Under the pieces are notes generated by a model. It had not been told where the DNA came from. It saw only the letters and a list, made by a program, of their open reading frames with translations, and searched no databases. A stretch of DNA of 64,000 bases from Arthrinium phaeospermum (taxonomy: Eukaryota; Ascomycota; Sordariomycetes; Amphisphaeriales; Apiosporaceae): contig QYRS01000010.1 in the NCBI GenBank assembly GCA_006503535.1, positions 496,001 through 560,000 on the forward strand, in the 5' to 3' direction. Position 1 is the stretch's first letter; each line of letters begins with the position of its first letter. Made by a program: the position numbers and the translations under genes. Positions 1 to 9,638 of this stretch are shown here, piece by piece.

Positions 1-317
1 GGTTGCGCCCACATGCACCACGTCCACAGGCAAGGAGCCAACGGTGAAGCTCAGTGGCAGCTCTCCAAGTTCAATTGCTAAAGTTTGGTTTGAGGAAGCC
101 TGCAATTTTGGTGAAGCCAGATTGATTCTACAGGCAACCACCCCATCTCCGACCACTTTATCGTCCCTTCTTCACATCTTCGTCGGAGTTTCACTTCTAT
201 TATTTTCTTAACGCCTCTCGTTTGACAACGACGTCTTTTTCTTATCCCAACATTGGGCCCAGGCGCATTCCACAACCACCGATCCGACTCCCAACTCGAT
301 ACGATCCGTCAGAAACA
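1..317 (+). other. 5' flank and leader of YIP1
   Basis: No open frame here resembles a known protein. The last 80 bases before the YIP1 start are C/A-rich and lack introns, as expected of a fungal 5' leader. A gene ending just left of the window cannot be excluded. Confidence 0.4.
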
Positions 318-1324
318 ATGTCCTACAACTACGGCGCGCCTCCGCCCAATCAGTTCGGCGCCGGAGCCGGCGGCGCAGCAGCCCAGAACCTACAGTTCTA
401 CCCTTCGTCGTACTCGCCGGGAATACAGAACCATGCAGCAGCGCAGCCGTCGGGATATGGATACGGTGCGCCAGGGGGTACCCCAAGTTTTGGGGGCTTT
501 GGCGGTGCAAGTGCCCCTGGTGTCAGTGGGCGCATGGGCGAACAAGGAGGACTTCGAACTGGCTGGTTAGCTGCTTTCTCGACCGAAGGATACGACAACG
601 AACCGCCGCTGTTGGAAGAGCTCGGGGTCAATTTTGGCCACATTCAGAGAAAGGTACGTCATGCACAACCATCCTTCTGCCTGGTCTCTCTTCTGTGTCG
701 ATACTAACGATTGGCCCATAGACACTCGCAGTCCTCAACCCTTTCGCCCGGATAGACCAGCACATCATGGACGACTCCGACCTAGCCGGCCCAATCCTCT
801 TCTTCTTCCTATTCGGCATCTTCCTGCTGGTAAGCGGAAAGGTTCACTTCGGTTACATTTACGGCCTGGCCCTGATGGGCTCCATGGCACTACACACCAT
901 CCTCTCGCTCATGTCGCCTGATGGATCAACGACTTCTCCCACACCTGTTCCGGCATACTCATCCGCCGAGGGCTACCCAGGCGTCACATCATCGGGGGTG
1001 GACGGAAAAGACCACCTGAGCTCGACTCTTACCTTCCCGAGAAGCGCAAGCGTACTCGGTTACTGCCTGCTGCCTCTGGTGGCCACGAGCCTGATTGGTA
1101 TCGTGATGCCCATGGACAACCCGTTCGGCTATGCATTGACCTTTATTGCCATCAGTTGGTGCACGGGAAGCGCCAGTGGCATGTTCTGTGCAGTTGGGCG
1201 CATGAGCAGCATGCGAGGATTGGTTGCTTACCCCCTATTTCTGTTTTATGTAGGATTCGGTCTCATGGGCATCTTCAGCAGCCGCGGCAGCGGCACTCTG
1301 AGCAAGGCTGCTGGTGTGTTATAA
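318..1324 (+). CDS. YIP1: Yip1-type Rab-interacting Golgi membrane protein
   Basis: Exons 318-653 and 722-1324 give 312 aa; the 68-bp intron has a GTACGT donor and a CCCATAG acceptor. Yip1 proteins sit in ER-Golgi membranes, bind Rab/Ypt GTPases and help form COPII vesicles. Seen here: a G/A/P/Y-rich cytosolic N-terminus (residues 1-95), then the Yip1 core with DLAGPILFFFLFGIF, the GKVHFGYIYG motif and about five hydrophobic segments up to the C-terminus. A Ser/Thr/Pro-rich loop at roughly residues 170-205 makes it longer than yeast Yip1 (about 250 aa). The start is the ATG of MSYNYGAPPP, which opens the low-complexity tail usual for the family. The next gene lies 2.2 kb downstream on the same strand. 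Confidence 0.9.
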
Positions 1325-3557
1325 AAGTCGCCTTCGCAGGCACTCACGGCCCCCACCTAGCGAGCTGAATTGGCCGGTTGCATATGCTCGATAGACACGT
1401 TAGACTCGAAACCACGGAGCAAAATTGGAAGTCGGTTCTTTTGGACGTTATCCGGCTCGGGAAAATGGCACGGCGTTGGAGGCAGTTCAGCATAGTTTGG
1501 CGCTGGCAGCTGGTTGCAACGAGACGATGGAACATTAATGGACAGAAAAGATCTTATTCAGCTTATGCTGCCTGATTCGGCAGGAGCTCCGATACTGAAA
1601 CAATCGAGAGTTGTTGTACGCGATCGTGACTTGGGGCTTACCGAATCGAAATCGAACCGCCTCTGTCGGATGTCCAGGCCACGGAGATGATGCTTTCCAG
1701 CAACGTAACCGGTTGGAGGGTGCTGGCTGTGTCACCCTACCACTTGCGTACTTCATGCAAAGAGCTGCTTTCTTTAAGGGAAACCATCTCCGAGGAGGCC
1801 AGCGCGGGCAGGATTTACAACGAGCTTGTTGGTCCTACGTGAGTTTGATATTGCGGCCCGACGGTTTGGTCGAAACAACTGAAGGGCCTCGCCGATCCGA
1901 TTGGACGTAAACACCAAGATGTGTTCATGCACCATAGTGCCCTTACCAGCAATTGGGGAAGCAGGTGATGCGTCATCCTGCAATGCTACCGGCTAATGTC
2001 TGTCAGCCTTCCCCGGGGATCGCGACCGGGACCGCCCTTCAGGTGACGGATTTCTGGGCACTTCATGGGGTCAAAATACGCGCGGATTGTATTATGCGAT
2101 GTCTACATCCGGATCATAGGATAAATATATTGATCTTTTGTTACTCCGAGATGATCTGTGTAATTGGAGGCGAGCATTGTGTAAAACATAGGAAGGTCCA
2201 AGACCAATGTATTGTACCACTATGTGACATAATTGTTTTTACCACTTGGGGCTCGCTTGCATTGACGAGGAGTCATTGCAAGAAGGCCATGCAAGCAATG
2301 CAGAGGGTCCAAGGCGTACAAATTCGGTCATGAGAGCACAAATGATGACTTATGTCATAGGCAGTATTGAGTATTGTGTCCAATGAGCTCTCGTTTTGGG
2401 GCATAAGCTGGGGGAGCAAGAAGCCAAAAGCCTGGCAGCCTGGCTTTGAAGCGTATCCAGTCTAAGACTCACCCTTGTTGCCTGACGACGACGGTAAAGG
2501 AAGGGTGGGAGAGTGGGGGCTATGGTCTTACTACAAGAGTGAGCACAGGGATTGCGGACCCCGGTATACAAATTTAGCCAGCCAAAACGCGGTAATATTT
2601 GTTTTACTCGAATCCCAAAGCGGGATCTTGCAGAAGCCTCGAACAATTGTTCAGGTCACACACCCTATCCGTGAGCTGAATGATTGGCGGATAACGGCCT
2701 GCCCGTTACGGCGCGTGGGTTGGAAATACGACGCGCGAGTGTCAGATGCTGACTGTGTGACCCGGCCGCCCGCCTTTTCGCCCTCGAACCCAACCGGCCA
2801 GGGTATCGTCTAGTCGGTATGCGGGACCACGCTATCAGCCTTACAAGTGGCATACCCAAGAGATAACGGGTCCAGCAGCAGCAGCACCGCCAGGGGTGCG
2901 TTCCAGACAGGCCCGCAGCAGGCTTACCACTAAGGGAAAAAGTACCCAATACGACGGGATTGGCCCGCCGAAGTCTCGGTGTCCCGGTGCTCAGCCCGGA
3001 TGTAAAGAAACGAATGAAACGATACCGTCAGCATCGCAGGATGACTCGTCTAAGAGAGACAGAGAGAGAGATGTCGGTCAGCAACTGAGCCACCCACCCT
3101 GTCCCGCTTCCCGTACTCTGGTCCTGTCCTGCCTACCTGCAGCAAGGCTGCCATGCTCTCTCTGCAGCAGAGCCACTCAGGAAGGAACCGCTCGCAGCTT
3201 ACGTACGGTTGGATATCCGGTACGAGACACCTCCCGATGTGTGAGTTGGTCGTGGAAAAAGGGGAGTGGGAGTAACGTAGGCGGCTCCTTGTCGGGCCCA
3301 CAGGACGGTGTCGAGTGAGTAAGTGACTGGCTGGGTGGGCGAGAGAGCGAGGGAACGACCACGCGAGCATGAAGGTAGGCAGCCAGCGAGCCAGCGAGCC
3401 GCTGGTTCTATAAAGGGGTGTTTGTCACCCGATTCCAATCGTGGGGAATATCACGACAGCAAACACACATCATCTACCAAACAAACCCTTTCATCCACTA
3501 GAATCTCGTAAATCACACAAAAGAGTTCTTAGTAGAGATTATCCAAAGCACATCAAT
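1325..3557. other. Intergenic, about 2.2 kb, no gene recognised
   Basis: Several open frames of 60-140 codons exist, but none has recognisable domains, consistent splicing or plausible composition. The last 250 bases are the promoter and CA-rich leader of the repeat-protein gene. Confidence 0.5.
3409..3414 (+). promoter_or_regulatory. TATA box of the repeat-protein gene
   Basis: TATAAA in the context TTCTATAAAGGGG, 144 bp before the ATG at 3558. The region between is rich in C and A (ACAAACACACATC, CAAACAAACCC), typical of leaders of strongly expressed fungal genes. Confidence 0.5.
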
Positions 3558-4458
3558 ATGACCCGACTTACTCAGCTCGTTGGCCTCCTTGCCTTCTCCT
3601 CCTCTCTTCTCCCCCCTCGTGGCAGCCCAGGTTGACGGCTCCCGCGTGGTTGACACATCCATCGACTCCAGACAAGTCGACGGCTCTCGCGTCTCCGACA
3701 CAGTCATCGACTCCCGACAGGTCGATGGCTCCCGTATCTCTGACCCGACCATCGACTCCAGACAAGTCGATGGTTCTCGAGTCTCGGATACAGTCATCGA
3801 TTCGAGGCAGGTTGACGGATCTCGTGTTATCGACACGACCGTGGACTCCCGACAAGTCGACGGCTCTCGCATCTCATCTGACGCCGTCATCGAAGGCCGA
3901 CAGGTCGATGGGCCCCGCCTTGGCGAAACCGAAATAAATACCCGACAGGTTGACGGATCACGCATTGCCGAGAGTGATAGCCTTGACGCCAGACAGGTCG
4001 ATGGATCGCGGGTCGCCAGCGACGCAGGTATCGACGCCAGACAGGTCGATGGCTCCCGGATCACGGACGAGTCCGTTGTGGATGCCCGGCGGGTTGACGG
4101 ATCTCGTGTTGCGGAGGATGGCAGCCTTGATGCTAGACAAGTTGACGGATCCCGCGTTGGCGAAACCGACATCAACGCTCGTCAAGTTGATGCCTCTTCC
4201 ATCCCCGTCGAGAACAGCATTGGTGCTCGACAGAGGGATGGATCCCGTGTTGGAGAGTCCGAAGGCATCGACTCCCGACAGGTGGACGGCTCTCGGGTTA
4301 TTGCCGAGCCCGATATCAACACTCGACAGGTCGATGGATCCCGCGTTGCGGATGGATCTCTCGACGCTGCTGCTAAGCCGCAACCGCGCTCCCAGGGTCG
4401 CAGACGTGAGGGGGCCGTAGCGCGCCGTCTCCGACAGGCACGGGAAGCAGCAGCATAG
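3558..4458 (+). CDS. Secreted tandem-repeat protein (QVDGSR repeats), frame-interrupted
   Basis: The ATG at 3558 opens a classic signal peptide (MTRLTQLVGLLAFSSSLL), but that frame stops at 3632. The repeat-coding frame, shifted by one base, runs to the stop at 4456-4458 and has no ATG of its own. The switch falls at a six-C run (3611-3616), and one base fewer there would put signal peptide and repeats in frame. The mature part has sixteen units of 15-16 residues with consensus RQVDGSR(V/I)-x6-7-(I/L)D(S/A), then a basic tail with RRR and RR. Units 1-5 are nearly alike, later ones diverge (QVDGPR, RVDGSR, QVDASS, QRDGSR). No cysteines are visible. It could be a precursor cut into short Gln-starting peptides, or a repetitive wall or matrix protein; I do not recognise an exact family. 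Only unit 11 and the tail contain dibasic (Kex2-type) sites; the other boundaries have a single Arg. Confidence 0.7.
3633..4370 (+). repeat. Imperfect 45-48 bp tandem repeat, 16 units
   Basis: In-frame DNA repeat whose conserved core reads roughly CGACAGGTCGATGGCTC, encoding RQVDGSR. Spacing is 45 bp in the first units and mostly 48 bp later. The substitutions are largely synonymous or confined to the spacer, which suggests selection on the peptide core. Confidence 0.85.
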
Positions 4459-5757
4459 GGCAGCACTGATGCATATTGAAAAGGGAAATTGATCATATCC
4501 ACACGGGCGACAAGGGCTACGCGATCAAGGGGTGGCCTCGTTGACGCCGCCGCCAATTCATCGCTACAAAGGAATGATGGGGAGGGCGTTGTCGGGCCAT
4601 TAGATATCAAGTCTTCACAGACCAATAATTGGGGGGTTTTCATCGTTATGCCATTTTAAAGATAGACATAGTCAGTCAGGTTATAGTTTTAGGTTATACA
4701 CTTATTTCGTCAAACGTGTTACGTTGTGTAGCAACCCCTTACGTGAATGTCTAAGAGTATATTGGTAATTGAATATATATTCGTGACTTATCACAGCCTT
4801 TCGCTTCAAGGTCCTACGGTATTGAAAAAAGCAAAAGGCGTTATTCAGTCTCGATATATTAGCTCAACTTGGGGTTTACAATTGTAGTTGTAGAACCGGA
4901 AGCCCCTTTTGCGTTCAATGTTGTTAGACCAAAGACTTCCAAAGCCAATGTTTTACAAAGTCGCGCGTCCACACTTACCAATGCTTTGAGCATATGTCGT
5001 ACATGCTTTCTCGCATTAGTAGAACAGAACGATTCAGGCACACAAGGATGAAGCAAGCCACCACGTGTCATACCTAAGCTGACGTGGTCGCGTTCCCCGA
5101 GGAGTCAGCCCTACGTCCACTGCGCCCATTTGTGTCTAGTAAGCTACCGAAGTACTGACATTTAAGTCCCCAATGTTTTAGCAAGCACAGTGATGAAGTA
5201 AAAAAATAAGCAATTACGTAAATAAGAGAGTTAATTGGGACAGTATTTTAGTAGAAGAAAATGCAAAGAACAACATATCGAATTCAATAAATGATGTCGC
5301 GTGCTGCAAATAAGCATCTCTGCCGTCGGGAGGATTGAAGTCGCGGCCGGGGTCGTCCCTACTGTAATGAATCTTTAGCGGCCCGCTATAGAAGGCTGTT
5401 CATCCTGTTTTAGCGGCCCAGTTTGCTGGGCCCCGAGTGTGGTTCAATGTTACCTGCCCCCAGCTGCCTAGGAGGGGTACAGCTCTAACCCCCAACCCCC
5501 CACTTCCGACTAAAGAAGTACCTAAATTTAGTGAGAGGAGAATCTGGTAATTCGGACAGTCTTCTTTTTTTCTGGAACTGTCCCAAATCTTACACATTGG
5601 AGCCTATTGACCCGATGACTACAGGGCTCATCTCGGCGTCTTAGCTAAGCGCTACGTTCTTGCTCCCATTCACTTATTTCCAGGTTTCGCTCAAGGGAAC
5701 AACAGTCAGTTCGATGGAGGGCGGCTTAGAGAATTTGCCCCAAGACCTTTATGATGA
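4459..5757. other. Intergenic, A/T-rich, no intact gene
   Basis: From about 4640 to 5340 the sequence is clearly more A/T-rich than its surroundings. Short open frames on both strands (about 4859-5071) have no recognisable domain. A small hairpin lies at 5415-5432. This may be decayed repetitive DNA, but I identified no element ends. Confidence 0.4.
5415..5432. repeat. Perfect 7-bp hairpin, GGCCCAG/CTGGGCC
   Basis: GGCCCAG, four-base loop TTTG, then CTGGGCC. The ten bases TTAGCGGCCC occur just before and inside it (about 5375 and 5410). It is not followed by a T-run and has no obvious function; it may be a relic of a repeat. Confidence 0.4.
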
Positions 5758-6399
5758 GGCTCCTACCGAATATCTCCCATCAGCCAAGACGGCATTTCGC
5801 TACGGAAAGCGGCCAAGTCATTCAATGTTCCCAAGACCTCTCTCGCTGACAGGCTCGGTGAAAATCGCCCTAGCCCCCCACCATTGATCAGCCAGCAACC
5901 GGGAGGACGAGGACGAGTATATACCCGGTTCACCTGGACCGAACACGGTGTAGCCAGAGCCATGCTGGCCATTGAAACCGGCACGGGAACGTCCCAAGCT
6001 TCCAAGCAGTTCGGTGTTCCTTTCACCGTTCTCAACGCGAGGATTCGAGGCCACAATCCCAGGGCCTTGAAAAAGGAGACGGCAAAGCTGACGATGAACC
6101 AAGAGCAGCTCCTGGCGCAATGGGCAGGCGCCCAATGTGAACTTGGCTTTCCGCCGTCAAAAGAAGACATATACGACCTGGCTAACAGAGTGATGCAGAA
6201 GAATGGAGCCGACAAGACCCTCGGTGGGCAATGGGTGGCACATTGGCTGCGAAGGAATCCACACACCAAAGTCCGCGGCGCCGATGGTGTCGAACCGCAG
6301 AAGCCGCTGTTTACTACTGCCGTCTTTGAAACCCCGAAACAGGCAGCCATTGACAGCATCGGGGACTCGGAAGATATGGCCGATGTACCGATAACTTGA
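5758..6399 (+). pseudogene. Relic of pogo/Fot1-type transposase DNA-binding region
   Basis: The frame is open from just after a stop at 5755-5757 to a TGA at 6397-6399 and has no good start. It encodes two Psq-like helix-turn-helix segments (ISLRKAAKSFNVPKTSLADR; then MLAIETGTGTSQASKQFGVP) followed by a CENP-B-type HTH (MNQEQLLAQWAGAQCELGFP to the VAHWLRRNPH segment). This is the usual N-terminal order of fungal pogo/Fot1 transposases. The DDE catalytic domain that should follow is missing: the next 280 bases hold nothing similar. It is probably a truncated element; a domesticated DNA-binding protein with an unseen 5' exon is possible. Confidence 0.65.
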
Positions 6400-6677
6400 T
6401 CAATTGATTGTACTAGTGACATGGGTTATACAGGGAGGCTCTCTGGGTTTGCCCCTAACTCTTCTCTGCTCGGCACATCCTGGCCATGCCCAGCACCGTT
6501 ATGCGCAATCTTGAACATTATTCCTGATAGAAGCATCCAGGCTTTTCCTTTCTGTACCCAAGGACCAACATGAGATAATCCTTCAGAACCCGTTTGCTTT
6601 GCTTTGTGGGTTCACGACATCCCTTTCCAAAACCATTTTAAAAAATGCAACTGTAAACAATAGGCAGGGAATCATCT

Positions 6678-8472
6678 CTAGCTCGTGGATTGGACCCTCC
6701 TGAATTCGATCTTGTTCGTGGGGTTCGGGGTCTCGGTGGCTCCGTGGGCAAAACGCGAATACCTTTCCGTTGCTCCATCCGGCATTCTCAGGTCATACTG
6801 GAGCAGAATGTGAACCATGATGAGTTTGATCTCATTTGCGGCGAAAAATCGACCGGGGCTGCACTCATTAGCAGGGCTCCTCAAATCCGCCCAGGCTCAA
6901 CACTTACCAAGCATGCTTGCCATAACCAAAGGCCATGTTCTCCTTGGTCACCGTCACAAACTGGTACTGCTCTCTGGTTTTGTAGTTGATGGGGTCCGGC
7001 TTTGTCGCATTACGCAGGTCATGGAAACGATGCGGGTCGAAAACACCAGGCTCGGGGTACAGCTTCGGGTCCTGATTGACCGGGCCTATCGCCGTCTCGA
7101 TGAAGATGCCGGAGGGAATCTGCGTCCCGTCCTTCAACGTGACAGGCTTTGTCATGTAGCGCGGGAAACGAACTATGGATATGAGCATCAGCTACGACTC
7201 CGCCATCGGGGACGTGCGAGAACATACCTTGAGAAATCGGGTTCCACCGCTGCGATTCTCTCATGACGCTGTCGAGCAACTTCATCTCATAGAGCGCATG
7301 GGTTGTCGCGACTCCGTCATGATCATCCAGTACTCGTTTGATCTCGGCTCGGAGCTCATCGACCAGGTCAGGCCGAATCACAACATCGCATAGCAAATCA
7401 GTCACGGCCATGGTTGTCGTGTGGATTGCAGCCAGACTAAGATCAAGCTGCAGCTGAGCCAGTCGATCATCATTGACTCCATTGGCGTCGGCCTTATTCA
7501 TCATCCACTGGAGCATGTCATCTGGGAGGTCGCTGCCATTCTTCATCGCCTCCTTTCTTTCCTGGATGATGGGCGACAAGAAGGCCCTGGCCTTGCGACG
7601 ATGTTCAAACACTGTTTTGAGCTCAGGTATGAAATACTGTGCAATCGGCCTCAGGGATGAGTGCCAGCTCTTCAGCTTCCTGACAGCCTTGAACAAGTCG
7701 ACAGTGTACGTTGTGCTGGCGTAGATGTATTCCTCGCGGCGACAAAGCTCGGGGCCCAGGAAGATACGCCCTGATACGATAGCCACGACGCGCAGAAGTT
7801 GGGTGAAAGCCACTTGGGAAGTCCAATCATCGCAAGGGCCAAATACCTCCTGGACTGTCTGCTCTGCCTCGGCAGCCAACCCAGGGTTGATCCGGTCTAC
7901 GGGCCAACATTAGCTAGGCTCGCGAGGAGAAGTCCACGGGTACTCACTAAGATTTCTTGTAAGGTCGGACCGGACCATGTGGGCCGCGAATCCGGAATCG
8001 GTGACCAGCCCTGTGTACTTGGACTCAACTTCCTGGGAGACATCAGCAACCACTCGCTAACTAGCACTGTGCAAGCAACGTACTAGGTTCAGTCCTATGC
8101 TGTTGTTGACCACATCGTCTGGCATCTTCCTCAACTCTTCCAGGGCTTCCGGGGGGATGATGAGACGCTCCCCTACGTCGTGTCAGCGAGCAAGTTGAAA
8201 GGGTTGGTTTCTGGGTTCTTACCATTCAGAGTAGTCATCCGATATACCTGATGCCTAAAAATGTCATATCCCTTCTGGTATAGCTTCGCGGCGCCCGTCA
8301 TATAATCCTTACGACGTTGTTCGGCATTGCCATACTCTGCGCCAAGCAGGGGTATGGCATTCTTTCCATTCCAAAGACTGGACACGGCATAAGCGGTGAT
8401 GGTGAATAGAGCTACCGAGACCAAAACCGGAAGTCGGTCTAAGAGGATCTGGGACATCTGCTCTACCTCCAT
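6678..8472 (-). CDS. Cytochrome P450 monooxygenase (CYP503/ent-kaurene-oxidase-like)
   Basis: Six exons (8472-8223, 8172-8084, 8032-7948, 7896-7228, 7172-6908, 6858-6678) give 512 aa, a normal length. A membrane anchor lies near residues 13-33. The I-helix reads AAIHTTT (about 297-303), the K-helix ExxR is RESQR (about 355-358), the PERF-like motif is FDPHRF, and the haem loop FGYGKHACPGRFF has its Cys ligand near 453, split by the last intron. All key residues are present, so it should be active. The loop and the FVTVTKENMAFGYG context resemble fungal P450s of the ent-kaurene oxidase and indole-diterpene type, used mostly in secondary metabolism. The substrate cannot be read from sequence. 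An A/T-rich TATA-like stretch lies about 110 bp upstream (near 8585). Neighbours are the transposase relic and, further off, the repeat-protein gene. Confidence 0.9.
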
Positions 8473-9638
8473 GGTGATACTTTTTCAGGGAGTCTGATTC
8501 TAGTGAACAGCAGCTAGTTTGGAGTCGCAGCTGGAAGGATACAGAGGATCAGGGGGTTGAATACTGGGGGCGTGGGCCTTGATATTTAAGCACGGCGAAG
8601 GCTTGGGTCGTTTCTCCACGATCTTTCGTCGGACACGGTGGAACGCCCGAACCCGAATTGTGCATTGTTTCAATACCTATGACACTCGGGATATATTTGA
8701 ATAATTCTCTCGGGTGCCCAACGGGCCAACGTGGGAATTATGAAAGCCGAGCAGCTCCAAGTGTGATGATCCACAGGGAGGGGCCTTGAAGTTTGGGGAA
8801 CATCGCTCCGCAGATACTAGGGATCCTCAATCCCGAACCAATCGCGTCGCCAATCTACCCCAGTAGTGGCGGCCCCATGTGGCTCTATACTACGTCAAGA
8901 GGTCATCACCCATAAAAAAGCAAACGCGGCCAGCCGTTGTGTTTGGTTTTCTGGGCGGCATAAATTATATTGTCGGTACGCGATTGGCGAGCCGTCGCCG
9001 GTTGGGTGGCTCGGCGTTATGTTTCATTGCGTCCCTAGTGGACAGCCACGCAAAAGCCATGCTCGAGAACCACGGATGCCTGCCTGACCTGGCAGCCAAA
9101 AACTACATAGCGCGAAGCCCCCTTTTGCATAGCGGGTTGCTGCTGCCTATCAAATCGTCACAGCAATATCGACTACCGCGTCGATGCCGGCTACAAATAA
9201 GCGAACGTTATACAGGTGGGGGGCTCGTACAGCCAATGAATCTAGACGACCATTGCATTAAGATGCTGACCGCATCTCGGTACATCGCGATACAATGTCG
9301 ATACGCTTACATAGGCGGTCTTTCGCTTAGAAAGTCGATGGATGGTGTTGTTCCGAGATGCGACAGGGTAGGTACCCCACATCGGCGAGGGGATTGGACT
9401 CTGTTGGATCTTGGAGGCAATACCCAGCCCGGTAATCAGGCAATATACCCCTGGGTACATGCTTCCTCCAACATCAGGATCGTAGGAACAGGTGTCATTG
9501 TCGAGTTTGTATGCAGCCAATATGGCATTCCATCAAGCACGATGGAATAAAGAGGGTCTATGTCCCTTTGCCAGTCGCTCGGTTACTTTTTCTTTTATCG
9601 GTTGAACGACAGGCTCAGGTTTCAGCCCCAGGGAAATA
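8473..9638. other. Divergent promoter region, P450/SET gene
   Basis: Separates the P450 (leftward) from the SET-domain gene (rightward), so it should hold both promoters. A fortuitous long open frame (about 8877-9550, plus strand) has no recognisable domain. Confidence 0.5.

Noticed and set aside
3631..3680. Intron joining the signal peptide to the repeats
   Set aside because: The only nearby GT (CAGGTTGAC) with acceptor CCAG at 3671 leaves a 41-base intron and the wrong frame.
3513..4175. 220-codon minus-strand open frame made of Ser/Thr/Arg repeats
   Set aside because: Antisense shadow of the QVDGSR repeat array; it has no sensible start region or domain.
3633..4370. Evenly spaced repeats resembling a CRISPR array
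   Set aside because: Repeats are in-frame coding, imperfect, and 'spacers' are themselves related; eukaryotic context.
4859..5071. Short open frames on both strands in A/T-rich DNA
   Set aside because: No domain, no splicing context; likely chance or decayed repeat.
8877..9550. Plus-strand open frame of more than 220 codons between the P450 and SET genes
   Set aside because: No recognisable domain or coding-like composition; it occupies what must be a divergent promoter.
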